Positions 25,162-33,371 are shown, numbered from the stretch's first letter. The stretch: 64,000 nucleotides of DNA from Ruminococcus sp. (GCA_017526445.1 JAFXRI010000115.1:1-64000); one strand, 5' to 3'. The notes: generated by a model not told the origin, from the letters alone. Numbers and translations: made by a program.

Positions 25162-26416
25162 ATTTGACCTTGTCGTAGTCGGGGGAGGCCCCGCAGGTAT
25201 GGCCGCCGCAATAGCTGCTAAGGAGCAGGGCACAGACAGCATCCTTATCCTCGAACGTGACGACAGACTGGGCGGGATACTCAACCAGTGCATACATAAC
25301 GGCTTCGGCCTGCATACCTTCAAGGAGGAGCTCACCGGCCCCGAGTATGCCGAGCGCTACTCCGACCGGGTGAAGGAGCTGGGCATCCCCTATGAGCTGG
25401 GAACTATGGTGCTGGATATATCAAAGGATAAGGAGATAACCCTTGTCAGCCGCAAACGCGGCGCCGAGACTGTAAAGGCAAAAGCAGTCATCCTCGCTAT
25501 GGGCTGCCGCGAGAGACCGAGAGGGGCTCTGGGCATACCCGGCTTCCGTCCCCAGGGCGTATATACCGCAGGAACAGCCCAGAAGCTGGTCAACTGCGAG
25601 GGCGTGGTGCCGGGCAGGGAGGTCGTTATCTTAGGCTCCGGAGACATCGGCCTGATAATGGCAAGACGTATGACTCTCGAGGGCGCAAAGGTAAGGGCAG
25701 TCGTTGAGCTGATGCCCTATTCCAGCGGCCTCAAGCGCAATATCGTCCAGTGCCTTGACGACTACGGCATCCCCCTGATGCTCAGCCATACCGTCGTCGA
25801 TATAAAGGGCAAGGAGAAGCTGGAGGGCGTGTACGTCGCCGCCGTGGACGAAAAGAATGTCCCCGTGCCGGGTACGGAGGAATACTTCCCCTGCGATACA
25901 CTGCTGCTGTCCTGCGGCCTTATCCCAGAGAATGAACTGTCCAAGACAGCGGGCGTTAAGCTTTCACCGGTCACAGGCGGCCCCTGCGTTGACGAGAGCC
26001 TGGAGACAAGCATCGAGGGAGTCTTCGCCTGCGGAAATGTGCTCCACGTCCACGACCTGGTGGACTTCGTCTCGGAGGAATCGGTGAGAGCGGGCATAAA
26101 CGCCGCCGGCTATATCAAGGGCAGGCCCTCCTCCCCCGGAACACCTGTGGAGGTCAGCCCCGGCTTCGGTGTGAGATATACAGTACCCTCAAAGCTCTAT
26201 TGCGAAAGCGTTGAGGACGGCGTGCATATCCGCTTCCGCGTTACGGGGGTTTTCAAGGGAGCATCCATCACCGTGACCAGCGGCGGGAGGGAGCTTTTCC
26301 GCCGCCGGGGACGCATCTTCGTTCCCAGCGAGATGCTCGACATCGTGCTTAAAAAGGAACTTCTTGCCGGCGTCACCGAAGGCATAGAGGTCAGGATAGA
26401 GGAGGCGGCATTATGA
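25154..26416 (+). CDS. FAD/NAD(P)-dependent oxidoreductase, G3P dehydrogenase partner
   Basis: A 420-residue two-dinucleotide-binding flavoprotein. The FAD motif VVVGGGPAGMAAAI is near residue 6, and a second Rossmann motif VILGSGDIGLIMARR is near 158. Near residue 41 it has LNQCIHNGFGL, and GVFACGNVL near 291 contacts FAD. The start MREFDLVV overlaps the upstream stop by 8 nt; AGGTG precedes it. The downstream DUF1667 gene overlaps by 4 nt, so all three are tightly coupled. It probably passes electrons from the GlpA-like protein to NAD or another acceptor. Confidence 0.85.
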   Translation: MREFDLVVVGGGPAGMAAAIAAKEQGTDSILILERDDRLGGILNQCIHNGFGLHTFKEELTGPEYAERYSDRVKELGIPYELGTMVLDISKDKEITLVSRKRGAETVKAKAVILAMGCRERPRGALGIPGFRPQGVYTAGTAQKLVNCEGVVPGREVVILGSGDIGLIMARRMTLEGAKVRAVVELMPYSSGLKRNIVQCLDDYGIPLMLSHTVVDIKGKEKLEGVYVAAVDEKNVPVPGTEEYFPCDTLLLSCGLIPENELSKTAGVKLSPVTGGPCVDESLETSIEGVFACGNVLHVHDLVDFVSEESVRAGINAAGYIKGRPSSPGTPVEVSPGFGVRYTVPSKLYCESVEDGVHIRFRVTGVFKGASITVTSGGRELFRRRGRIFVPSEMLDIVLKKELLAGVTEGIEVRIEEAAL

Positions 26417-26763
26417 CAAGAGAGCTTACCTGTATAGGCTGCCCGATGGGCTGTGCTTTGACGGTGGAAGTCGAGAACGGCGAGGCAGTGTCCGTCGCCG
26501 GAAATACCTGTAAGATAGGGGAGAACTACGCCAGAAGCGAGATAAGCGCCCCCGTCCGTGCCGTCACCACCACCGTCCTGACAGCCGAGGGCATCCCCGT
26601 GCCGGTAAAGACAGCCGGCAGCATCCCCAAGGAGAAGATATTCGAGGTCGTGAAGGATATCAAGGCTGCAAAAGTGACTCTGCCCGTAAGGCTGGGAGAC
26701 ATAATCGTGTCCGACGCCGCCGGAACAGGAGTCGCCGCAGTTGCCACCAGAACGGTGGAGTAG
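26413..26763 (+). CDS. DUF1667 protein
   Basis: A 116-residue small protein of the DUF1667 family, which regularly ends the GlpA-like/flavoprotein operon. It has Cys residues at the N-terminus (CIGCPMGCAL near 7-16) and GNTCKIGENYA near 30-40, a pattern suggesting an iron-sulfur cluster. The ATG overlaps the preceding stop (ATGA). Its exact role in G3P oxidation is not known. Confidence 0.9.
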   Translation: MTRELTCIGCPMGCALTVEVENGEAVSVAGNTCKIGENYARSEISAPVRAVTTTVLTAEGIPVPVKTAGSIPKEKIFEVVKDIKAAKVTLPVRLGDIIVSDAAGTGVAAVATRTVE

Positions 26764-26802
26764 CGCACCTGCGCCCGGGAAGGCTGCAAGGTTTATTGTA
26801 GA

Positions 26803-26838
26803 TAATGCATCGTTAATGTGAATAATCATTGTGCATTA
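26803..26838. repeat. AT-rich inverted repeat after DUF1667
   Basis: TAATGCA at 26803-26809 and TGCATTA at 26832-26838 form perfect 7-bp arms. There is no T run, so this is a weak terminator at best. Confidence 0.45.
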
Positions 26839-26860
26839 CGCCAAAAAAGAGAACAAACTC

Positions 26861-26889
26861 TTGTAATTTTCCGATGTTTCTATTATAAT
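26861..26889 (+). promoter_or_regulatory. Promoter of the zinc-ribbon membrane protein gene
   Basis: TTGTAA at 26861-26866, a 17-bp spacer, TATAAT at 26884-26889. Confidence 0.7.
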
Positions 26890-26956
26890 GACAGTGTATG
26901 AACGTTTTGTACGATCATTCATAATCTGATCATTCATCATGAAAGGTGGAGTTAGT

Positions 26957-27565
26957 ATGTTTTGTCCGAAATGCGGATCACAGATCGCTGACGGAAGCGC
27001 CTTCTGCACCAACTGCGGAACACAGTTCGCACAGCAGGCAGCAGCACCCCAGGCAGCCCCTCAGCAGACCTATCAGCAGCCTTATCAGCAGCCTTATCAG
27101 CAGCCCTATCAGCAGCCTGCTGCACCCAAGCCTCCGAAGGAGCACGTTCAGCAGCCCTTTACATCACAGGGCATAATCGCAACGTTCCTCAGCAACATCT
27201 CCGATCCCAAGTGCTGGGGTATTCCCCAGTTCATTGCATTCGGTGCATCGTTCCTGTATTTTATCGCAATGATAATGCCTTATGTAAGCGGCTACGGTTC
27301 GTCCAGCAGCTACTTCTCGGCAGGCGCATCCAGCGTTATCCCCGCGATCTTCCTGCTTCTCGGTGTGTGCTGTGTTGCAGTCACCAAGAACGGCGTTATG
27401 ATGAGCGGTATCGGACTTGTGGCATTCTTCCACACCCTGTTCGGCGGTGCAGCAGTCTCCAGTGCTGTTTCCCTCAGCGTAGGTTTCGTATTTATGCTCC
27501 TCGCTTCGATCGCAATGCTCGGTGCAGGCGTATGCCAGTTCATCTTTGAGCAGCAGGGCAAATAA
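26957..27565 (+). CDS. Zinc-ribbon, Gln/Pro/Tyr-rich membrane protein
   Basis: A 202-residue protein. An N-terminal zinc ribbon (CPKCG at 3-7, CTNCG at 18-22) is followed by QQPYQQPY repeats (about 35-58) and then about four membrane segments (around 85-195). The start is the second ATG, with GGTGGAG 7 nt upstream. Similar zinc-ribbon membrane proteins are common in Firmicutes and mostly uncharacterised; no function is assigned. It is monocistronic with its own promoter and terminator. Confidence 0.8.
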   Translation: MFCPKCGSQIADGSAFCTNCGTQFAQQAAAPQAAPQQTYQQPYQQPYQQPYQQPAAPKPPKEHVQQPFTSQGIIATFLSNISDPKCWGIPQFIAFGASFLYFIAMIMPYVSGYGSSSSYFSAGASSVIPAIFLLLGVCCVAVTKNGVMMSGIGLVAFFHTLFGGAAVSSAVSLSVGFVFMLLASIAMLGAGVCQFIFEQQGK

Positions 27566-27589
27566 GAATATAAAGGCAAAAATCCATGA

Positions 27590-27622
27590 TGCGTTCCGGC
27601 AGACCGCCGGGGCGCATTTTTT
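27590..27622 (+). terminator. Terminator of the zinc-ribbon gene
   Basis: An 11-bp stem (TGCGTTCCGGC with GCCGGGGCGCA, two G-U pairs), 5-nt loop and a six-T run. Confidence 0.85.
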
Positions 27623-27675
27623 GGTGCTGGATATCCAGCCGGGGAGGGGATGAGCCTCCCCGCAGGACACAGCAA

Positions 27676-27707
27676 AGCGCTCCCGCCGCGATCGCAGCAG
27701 GAGCGCC
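27676..27707 (-). terminator. Terminator of the flotillin gene
   Basis: On the minus strand, GGCGCTCC and GGGAGCGC form the outer stem with an inner GC-rich loop, followed by TTTGCTG, shortly after the flotillin stop. Confidence 0.65.
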
Positions 27708-27728
27708 GTATTATCACTTCGCTAAGTA

Positions 27729-29201
27729 TTACTTGTTGTCCGGATCAACGATCTCGGTGATGTCGTTTACATCCTCGGCATCGTTTGCCATATCGTCAGC
27801 CACACGCTTGATAGCTTCTTCTCTTGACTTCTCCAGAGCGTCGGTTATGTCCTTGCCCAGGAAATCGGGAAGCTCCATACCGGCCTGCTTGAACAGATCC
27901 CCGAGAGGAGGAACGCTCTGCATAAGGCCGCTCAGAAAGTTTGCAGTCGAGCCCTTGCCGCCGTTTCCGGAGCCGGTGTCCCAAACAGTGATCTTGTCGA
28001 TCTTGATGTTCTTGATAGCCTCTACCTGAATAGAGATGAGCTGCTCCAGCTTGTCGGCAACGATCAGCTTAACAGCAGCGTCAGCGTCTCCGCCGGCAGC
28101 CTCTACCAGCTTGCGCATACCTTCTGCCTGCTTGACGAGTATCTCCTGATTACCTTTAGCCTCTGCTTCCATCTTGGCGAAGATAGCGTCAGCCTCGCCT
28201 CGTGCCTTGCGCCTTGCGACCTCAGCCTCAGCCTCGGCAGCGATCTCAGCCTGCTGCTTTGCGACCTGAGCCTTAACGATGATGTCAGCCTGCTGCGTAG
28301 CTCTTTCCAGCTCGGCTCTCGTGCGCTCTGCTTCCTGCTGAGCAACATAAGCTTCCTGCTTGGCCTTTGCAGCCTGAACAGCCTCGGCAGCGGTAGCCTG
28401 TCTCAGAGCCTCAGCCTCAGCCTCACGTCTCTTGGCCTCGGACTGTGCTACCTCGATCTTGGCAGCGTTCTCACCGTCGATAGCGAAGGCGTTGGCGGAT
28501 GCTACCTGGATACGCTGATCCTTCTGAGCATTGGCCTGGCCGATCTCACCGTCGCGGTGCTTCTCGGCAACGGATTTCTTCGCGTCGTTGATAGCCTTTG
28601 CAGCGGCTTCCTTACCGAGAGATTCCAGATAGCCCGACTCGTCGGTGATATCCGTTACGTTTACGTTTATGAGTCTCAGACCGATCTTTTTCAGCTCGAT
28701 CTCAACGTTGTTTGAAACAGCGATGAGGAACTTGTCGCGGTCAGAGTTGATCTCCTCAATGTCCATCGTAGCGATGATAAGACGGAGCTGTCCGAAGATG
28801 ATATCCTTTGCGAGCTCCTGCACCTCGATCATTTTAAGACCGAGCAGTCTCTCGGCGGCGTTCTGCATGACCCCCGGCTCTGTAGAGATGCCGACGGTGA
28901 ATCTCGACGGAACGTTGATACGGATGTTCTGCTTCGAGAGAGCGTTTTTCAGATCGACGTTTATGGAGATAGGCGTCAGATCCATGTACTGATAGCTCTG
29001 CAGCACAGGCACAATGAAGGCGGCACCGCCGTGGATGCACTTTGCGCTCTTGGTCAGGCCGTTCTTGTCAGTACCGACCTTACCGTAGATGACCAGTACC
29101 TTGTCGGAGGGACACTTTCTGTATCTTGAAAGTATCGCCGCGATCGTTGCGAACAGAACTACCGCCACAACGCAGATGATGATGATTGTTTCGGTTCCCA
29201 T
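27729..29201 (-). CDS. floT: Flotillin (SPFH-domain membrane scaffold)
   Basis: A 490-residue flotillin, the scaffold of membrane microdomains. An N-terminal membrane segment (about 4-24) is followed by an SPFH/band 7 domain (about 35-215). A long Ala/Glu-rich coiled coil (about 225-360) carries EAEALRQATAAEAVQAA-type repeats, and a C-terminal region with DKITVWDTGSG ends the protein. B. subtilis YuaG is similar. Its usual partner NfeD/YuaF is encoded at 30872-31573 on the same strand, but two AT-rich genes on the opposite strand now lie between them. It has its own promoter. Confidence 0.94.
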   Translation of the reverse strand: MGTETIIIICVVAVVLFATIAAILSRYRKCPSDKVLVIYGKVGTDKNGLTKSAKCIHGGAAFIVPVLQSYQYMDLTPISINVDLKNALSKQNIRINVPSRFTVGISTEPGVMQNAAERLLGLKMIEVQELAKDIIFGQLRLIIATMDIEEINSDRDKFLIAVSNNVEIELKKIGLRLINVNVTDITDESGYLESLGKEAAAKAINDAKKSVAEKHRDGEIGQANAQKDQRIQVASANAFAIDGENAAKIEVAQSEAKRREAEAEALRQATAAEAVQAAKAKQEAYVAQQEAERTRAELERATQQADIIVKAQVAKQQAEIAAEAEAEVARRKARGEADAIFAKMEAEAKGNQEILVKQAEGMRKLVEAAGGDADAAVKLIVADKLEQLISIQVEAIKNIKIDKITVWDTGSGNGGKGSTANFLSGLMQSVPPLGDLFKQAGMELPDFLGKDITDALEKSREEAIKRVADDMANDAEDVNDITEIVDPDNK

Positions 29202-29245
29202 ATTCTTGTCCTCCTTAGAAATGTTCTTTAAAACATTGTTCTTAT

Positions 29246-29274
29246 ATTATACAATACATTTTACTGTATTGCAA
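29246..29274 (-). promoter_or_regulatory. Flotillin promoter with palindrome in the spacer
   Basis: Minus strand: TTGCAA (29274-29269), 17-bp spacer, TATAAT (29251-29246). CAATACA and TGTATTG (29252-29258 and 29265-29271) form a perfect inverted repeat between the two boxes, a plausible repressor site. Confidence 0.7.
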
Positions 29275-29350
29275 TAACACCATATATAATTACATTTGAA
29301 ATCGTTCAAAATTGACAAAAATACGAGTTGAAAACAGTGCAGAAATACCA

Positions 29351-29379
29351 TTGATTTTTTTAAAAAAATGTATTATAAT
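29351..29379 (+). promoter_or_regulatory. Promoter of the AT-rich protease cassette
   Basis: TTGATT at 29351-29356, a 17-bp spacer, TATAAT at 29374-29379. Confidence 0.7.
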
Positions 29380-29440
29380 AATCTTGGATAAATGTTCGGA
29401 GCAGCTTGTTGTCAGGAGAATATAGAAAGGATGATGCATT

Positions 29441-30001
29441 ATGAAGAAAATCGCCGGTAAAATTTGCTCTGTTATTTTAGCAGTTGTTATGTCTTGTACC
29501 ATGATGGGATTAAGCACTAAAGCTGCTTATGTAGATGTTACAGCCGTAAAACAGCAGAAGACCAACTGGTGTTGGGCGGCATGTGCACAAATGTCAGCTA
29601 TGATTGCGTGCCCCGCTTATTATCATAATCAAAGTCAAATTGTAACTTATATTTTTGGTTCTACATACAACTATGCCGCTAATATATATCAGGCTGCAAT
29701 GGGCGCAAGTTACGGAAGCTGTTACTATAGAACATTCAGTAGTACGTCTTCTCCACTATCTTTTAGTCAGATTAATGCAAAATTAACGGCTGGTTATCCA
29801 GTACAAGCAGGAATGGTTCATTATTCAGGTTCAACACCGGATGGCGGACATATGCTGGAGATATATCAAACATATTCTATTTTTTCGATAAATTATGTTT
29901 TGCTTGTTGATCCTTATGATGGTTCAAGGGGTACACTTTCGTATAATTATCTGCTTAACACCGGTCCATCCGGATATAAATATGAAGAAACCGTATATTA
30001 A
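29441..30001 (+). CDS. Secreted papain-like cysteine protease
   Basis: A 186-residue exported protein. The signal peptide is at about 1-28 (ICSVILAVVMSCTMMGLSTKA). The catalytic Cys is in TNWCWAAC (C44), the His in GGHMLEI (H137) and the Asp in LVDPYDG (D157), the layout of bacterial papain-like/C39_2 peptidases. The gene is clearly AT-rich (many AT-ending codons such as ATT, AAA, TAT), unlike its neighbours. AAAGGATG precedes the ATG. It is followed after 12 nt by a membrane-protein gene of similar composition. Target unknown. Confidence 0.82.
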   Translation: MKKIAGKICSVILAVVMSCTMMGLSTKAAYVDVTAVKQQKTNWCWAACAQMSAMIACPAYYHNQSQIVTYIFGSTYNYAANIYQAAMGASYGSCYYRTFSSTSSPLSFSQINAKLTAGYPVQAGMVHYSGSTPDGGHMLEIYQTYSIFSINYVLLVDPYDGSRGTLSYNYLLNTGPSGYKYEETVY

Positions 30002-30013
30002 GGGGGGAACTTT

Positions 30014-30823
30014 ATGAAAAAGAGAATTTCTCATTTGATACTTATGGCTGTATTATTGGTTGTATGTACAGGTTTGACATTTAGTGTAGGAGCGGTTTAT
30101 GCAGAACGCTCAAATGATGCAAAAAAAGCTGTTTTGGACAGCGCAATGATGCAAGCTCAAAGCTTTTATCCCGAACTTTCTTCCATGCTTGATAATGCGG
30201 CAGTTTACAGTACCTGTTCTATAAGCAAAGATCAACTGCTTTCTGTTAAAGACTTGAATTCAATACGGGACGTTGATGTGAAATGGTTTGTTGATGTTGA
30301 TAAAATAATTGAGATCACATTATTGGAAAAAGACGGTGAGTTTAATGTGGTCGGAAGTACACTTCCGCCTGAACCGGGCGATGATTACGCGATCACGAGA
30401 ATGGAGCCCTCGGATACAGCTGCACTGCTAAAAAAATACTCTAAAGAAAACGGTTATGAAACAAAAGCAGTTTCGATTTCAGAACTACACGATACAAGAC
30501 TATTGCTGATCTCAGGTGACAGTGGACTAAAAGCTGCTCTGTTAAGAGGCAGAGAAGATTTTTGCAATATGAAGCTTGGCGATGTAATGGATCTTGAAGA
30601 TGCTATTGAGAATCTAAAAGGATTGTACCAAGTAAACACGCCCTCTGAAAATGGGTTGCCTGTGTATGGCGGAGTTCCGCAGTTTCCTGATAGCCCTGAG
30701 ATTTCGTCTGCAACGAAAAGCGATGAACCAAGTATATTGTCGATTGTTATGATCTCGTGCTTCGGAGTTTTTACGATAACAGCTACCGTAATTATAGTCT
30801 TAAAAAAGAAGAGGATCAAATGA
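30014..30823 (+). CDS. Membrane-anchored extracellular protein, partner of the protease gene
   Basis: Unrecognised 269-residue protein. It has an N-terminal signal/anchor (about 8-28), a soluble extracellular domain with acidic and Pro-rich parts, and a C-terminal membrane segment (about 243-263) ending in KKKRIK. GGGGGG lies 6 nt before the ATG. It shares the low GC and codon use of the protease gene 12 nt upstream, so the two form one cassette. It could be a substrate, receptor or protective protein for the protease; none is shown. Confidence 0.78.
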   Translation: MKKRISHLILMAVLLVVCTGLTFSVGAVYAERSNDAKKAVLDSAMMQAQSFYPELSSMLDNAAVYSTCSISKDQLLSVKDLNSIRDVDVKWFVDVDKIIEITLLEKDGEFNVVGSTLPPEPGDDYAITRMEPSDTAALLKKYSKENGYETKAVSISELHDTRLLLISGDSGLKAALLRGREDFCNMKLGDVMDLEDAIENLKGLYQVNTPSENGLPVYGGVPQFPDSPEISSATKSDEPSILSIVMISCFGVFTITATVIIVLKKKRIK

Positions 30824-30829
30824 TTATTC

Positions 30830-30858
30830 AGCCCTGCGCAATGCAGGGCTTTATTTAT
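30830..30858 (+). terminator. Terminator between convergent genes
   Basis: AGCCCTGC and GCAGGGCT form a perfect 8-bp stem with a 5-nt loop, followed by TTATTTATTA. It lies between the cassette and the convergent nfeD gene and may serve both. Confidence 0.8.
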
Positions 30859-30871
30859 TATGATTTCTCTC

Positions 30872-31573
30872 TCAGTCATCGACCTCCACCACCACGGTAT
30901 CCCCCCGGATATCGGTTATCCGCACCTGGGTGCCGGTCTTCAGCATCTCGGTCCCGGCAGTCACCGCCGAAAGCTCACGGAGCTGTCCCTGAACGGTCAC
31001 GTTCACCTTTCCCTCACCCTGGCCCTTTGCAGGGACGGGGATATATACCGTCGCCGTCAGACCGAGACAGTTGCGCATATCGAGAGTGCCGTTCTCTGCA
31101 AGGCGTGCCGAGAGCTGAACGATCTTTGCCACAGCAAACATCACCACAAAGCCCAGCGCAAAGCCTATCACCAGCGACAGCACATTCGGCAGACCGCCCT
31201 GTACTCCCACTATCGAGGTCCAGCTGAACACAGTCAGGAAAGCCACTATCGTCTGGAGGGTGAACATACGCATCGAAGCGAAGTCGCCCGGGTTGCCGCC
31301 GTCCACCGAGTGGTCGAAGGTGCCGTCATGTCCGAGGGACATATCGTGGCTGAGATCCACCGAGGACATATCGGTATGTACGTCAAAGCCCCCGTGCATC
31401 CCGCCTCCGTCAAAGTCTATGCCGGAGGTGTCGGATATATCCATACCCGCCCCGCCGTCGTGCATACCGAACAGCGCCATCAGCGTCTGCAGCAGCAGCA
31501 GTATGGTCGAGGGCAGCGCAATGCAGTAGAGCACCTTTAATATAGTGCTGAGTCCTTCCCACCATTCACTCAT
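30872..31573 (-). CDS. NfeD-family membrane protein (flotillin partner, YuaF-like)
   Basis: A 233-residue protein. It has an N-terminal membrane segment (about 13-35), an Asp/Gly/His-rich stretch (about 40-100), two membrane segments (about 104-150) and a C-terminal OB-fold NfeD domain (about 165-233, ending TQVRITDIRGDTVVVEV). NfeD1b proteins work with flotillins, and floT is the next same-strand gene. The start MSEWWEGL has AAAGGAG 8 nt upstream; a 22-codon longer frame crosses the operator region and is not used. The promoter carries an operator shared with the xre gene. Confidence 0.88.
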   Translation of the reverse strand: MSEWWEGLSTILKVLYCIALPSTILLLLQTLMALFGMHDGGAGMDISDTSGIDFDGGGMHGGFDVHTDMSSVDLSHDMSLGHDGTFDHSVDGGNPGDFASMRMFTLQTIVAFLTVFSWTSIVGVQGGLPNVLSLVIGFALGFVVMFAVAKIVQLSARLAENGTLDMRNCLGLTATVYIPVPAKGQGEGKVNVTVQGQLRELSAVTAGTEMLKTGTQVRITDIRGDTVVVEVDD

Positions 31574-31641
31574 ACAGATCTCTCCTTTCTTCCGTGTATG
31601 CAGTTTTGGGACATTGCCCCGCAGATGCAGAGCCGTCACCG

Positions 31642-31662
31642 TATGTAAATATCATTTACATA
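31642..31662. promoter_or_regulatory. Operator at the nfeD promoter
   Basis: TATGTAAAT and ATTTACATA, 9-bp perfect arms with a 3-bp centre. It begins 1 bp downstream of the nfeD -10 box, a repressor position. The same core recurs at 31820-31835. Confidence 0.75.
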
Positions 31663-31663
31663 G

Positions 31664-31692
31664 ATTATATATCCTTTTTCACGTTTTGTCAA
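31664..31692 (-). promoter_or_regulatory. nfeD promoter
   Basis: Minus strand: TTGACA (31692-31687), 17-bp spacer, TATAAT (31669-31664). Confidence 0.8.
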
Positions 31693-31787
31693 GTGCTTTT
31701 TGCGAGATTTTTTCGTTCATAATTTGTGCAGGGTTCACAAAATCGCGGTTTTATGTAAATATTTTCGATTTCTCCGCTTTTTGGGGC

Positions 31788-31816
31788 TTGACAAATCGGG
31801 ATGCGGTTGTTATAAT
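31788..31816 (+). promoter_or_regulatory. xre promoter
   Basis: TTGACA at 31788-31793, 17-bp spacer, TATAAT at 31811-31816 with TGT extension. Confidence 0.82.
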
Positions 31817-31819
31817 AAA

Positions 31820-31836
31820 TGTAAATTAAATTTACG
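31820..31836. promoter_or_regulatory. Operator at the xre promoter
   Basis: GTAAATT-A-AATTTAC, a perfect palindrome at 31821-31835, lies just downstream of the -10 box and over the likely start site. It shares the GTAAAT/ATTTAC core with 31642-31662. Confidence 0.75.
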
Positions 31837-31887
31837 TTCAGCCGGCAAACACCGCCGGCATACAGATCAGGGAAAGGAGAAGATCCT

Positions 31888-32442
31888 ATGAGCAGCAACG
31901 AACTCGGACGGCGGATAAAGGAAGCCCGCCTTGCAAAGAAGCTCACCCAGGCGGAGGTCGTGGGGGATTTCATCACAAGAAATATGCTCAGCCAGATCGA
32001 GAGCGGCTCGGCACTGCCGTCGGTGAAGACGCTGCAGTACCTCAGCAAGGTGCTGGAGGTGCCGATGTCCCAGCTCATGCCCGAGGATGAGCCGCCTGCC
32101 GACGGCGCAGCGGATTATCTCAGCGTGCGGTCCCGATTCATCAGGGGAGAGTACAGCGAGGTCATCGCTCATCAGGATATAGCCGGCTTCTCGGACGAGC
32201 TCTCGGCGCTCAGAGCCTCGGCATATCTCAGGCTGGCAGGAGAGTACACCGACGGCGAGATAACCTCGCTCCAGCAGGCGGCAGAGTACGCCAAAAAGGC
32301 AGCACAGCTCTCCGGTGAGGGCATATATGCCAATCCCTCGGTCAGGTCGGAGGCTCTGCTGCTGCTCAACACCCTCGCAGGAAAGCTCTCGGACTACTAC
32401 AAGAGTATGATAGACAGCGAGCTGGGGGAGATAAAGCTGTAG
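31888..32442 (+). CDS. XRE-family transcriptional regulator
   Basis: A 184-residue regulator. The N-terminal helix-turn-helix (about 5-62) reads LGRRIKEARLAKKLTQAEV then ITRNMLSQIESGSALPS, the Cro/CI pattern. The C-terminal part is helical and TPR-like (YADAL-type repeats are weak; AAEYAKKAAQLSGEG near 130). AAAGGAGAAG lies before the ATG. Its promoter and the divergent nfeD promoter carry matching palindromes at the same place relative to the -10, so it probably represses itself and nfeD. The signal is unknown. Confidence 0.88.
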   Translation: MSSNELGRRIKEARLAKKLTQAEVVGDFITRNMLSQIESGSALPSVKTLQYLSKVLEVPMSQLMPEDEPPADGAADYLSVRSRFIRGEYSEVIAHQDIAGFSDELSALRASAYLRLAGEYTDGEITSLQQAAEYAKKAAQLSGEGIYANPSVRSEALLLLNTLAGKLSDYYKSMIDSELGEIKL

Positions 32443-32455
32443 AGAGTAGGAGCAG

Positions 32456-33238
32456 CAAGCAAAAGCAGCGTAATATCCGCCGGATCCAATGTCTTTCTGC
32501 GAAAGCCATCGGGCGGCGTTACGCCCTTGCGGGGACGGGGGCAGCGCCCCAGCGAGGTTAACGTCCTTCTGCGAAGGCCGTTGAGCAGAGCTCCAAGTCG
32601 GCGCGAAGCGACGACCACGGCGCGGCACCAAGTGACAAGTAGGTCACCAAAGCCGAAACCCCGCACAAAGTCACGGGGACAAACGATCCGCCGCGCCGTG
32701 AAAAAGTTGTCCTCCTGCACAAACAGGAACAGCGAGGGAGCGAAGCGACCAAGCATCTTCCGTCCGGTAACGGACAAAAGCCGTCGGTTTCGACCGATAA
32801 TGCACTAAAGCCGGGGGTTCCGTCCGGTAACGCGCTAAAGCCGTCGGTTCCGTCCGGTTACGCGCAGACTTGTACGTTTGGCTTTCCGGAGCACGGGTGT
32901 TGTTAGTCGAGGTACGGAAAATCGCTACCGCTCTTTCCTGCGAGTGCAGGACACTAACTTTTTTCGGCGCGGCGGATAGTTTGTCCTCGCGGCTGTGTGC
33001 TGGGTGTCTGCTTTTGCGCCCTACTGTGTACTTCGTGCCGCGCCGTGGTCGGAGCAAGCTCCGAGTGGGACGCTGTCAACGGCCTTCGCAGAAGGACGTT
33101 ACACTCTGCAAGGACTCTGCCCGCTTTCTTCTGAGCTTGTCGAAGAAGAAAGATCGACCTGCTGGGGCGCTGCCCCCGTCCCCGCCAAGGGCTAACGCCG
33201 CCCTTGGATTTGGCGTATTTTGCGCTCATTTTGTGTTA
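32456..33238. repeat. Large composite inverted-repeat element C
   Basis: A 783-bp non-coding element. Its ends are degenerate versions of the element B ends (GCGTAATATCCGCC near 32467 and GGCGTATTTTGCGC near 33211). The left arm (32480-32757) matches half copy A on the opposite strand; the right arm (32905-33225) repeats the modules in reverse. Shared words are GCGCGGCACCAAGT, CGCCGCGCCGTGAAAAAG and GAGCGAAGCGACC. The arms are separated by 30-bp tandem repeats at 32761-32870. The open frames across it differ between copies and are not taken as genes. It fills most of the gap before 33372. Confidence 0.75.
32761..32870 (+). repeat. 30-bp tandem repeats at the centre of element C
   Basis: Three full units (32761, 32791, 32821) and a partial fourth (32851), each built as CGTCCGGTAACG then CTAAAGCCGTCGGTT with substitutions. 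There are no unique spacers, so it is not a CRISPR array. Confidence 0.8.
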
Positions 33239-33301
33239 TTCCGCTGACTGTTATTTGCTGGGGCTGCTGCCCCTTTTTTGTTTCTCCCTCTTTCCCGCCG
33301 A

Positions 33302-33330
33302 TTGACTTTTCCGGCCGTCTCTGCTATAAT
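33302..33330 (+). promoter_or_regulatory. Promoter of the tocopherol-cyclase-like gene
   Basis: TTGACT at 33302-33307, 17-bp spacer, TATAAT at 33325-33330 with TGC extension. Confidence 0.8.
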
Positions 33331-33371
33331 GTATCTGTGAAGATACGTCCGTCGGCAAAGGAGGCTGCTGT

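Noticed and set aside
32761..32870. Possible CRISPR array
   Set aside because: The 30-bp units are directly abutting with no spacers, and there are no cas genes in the window.
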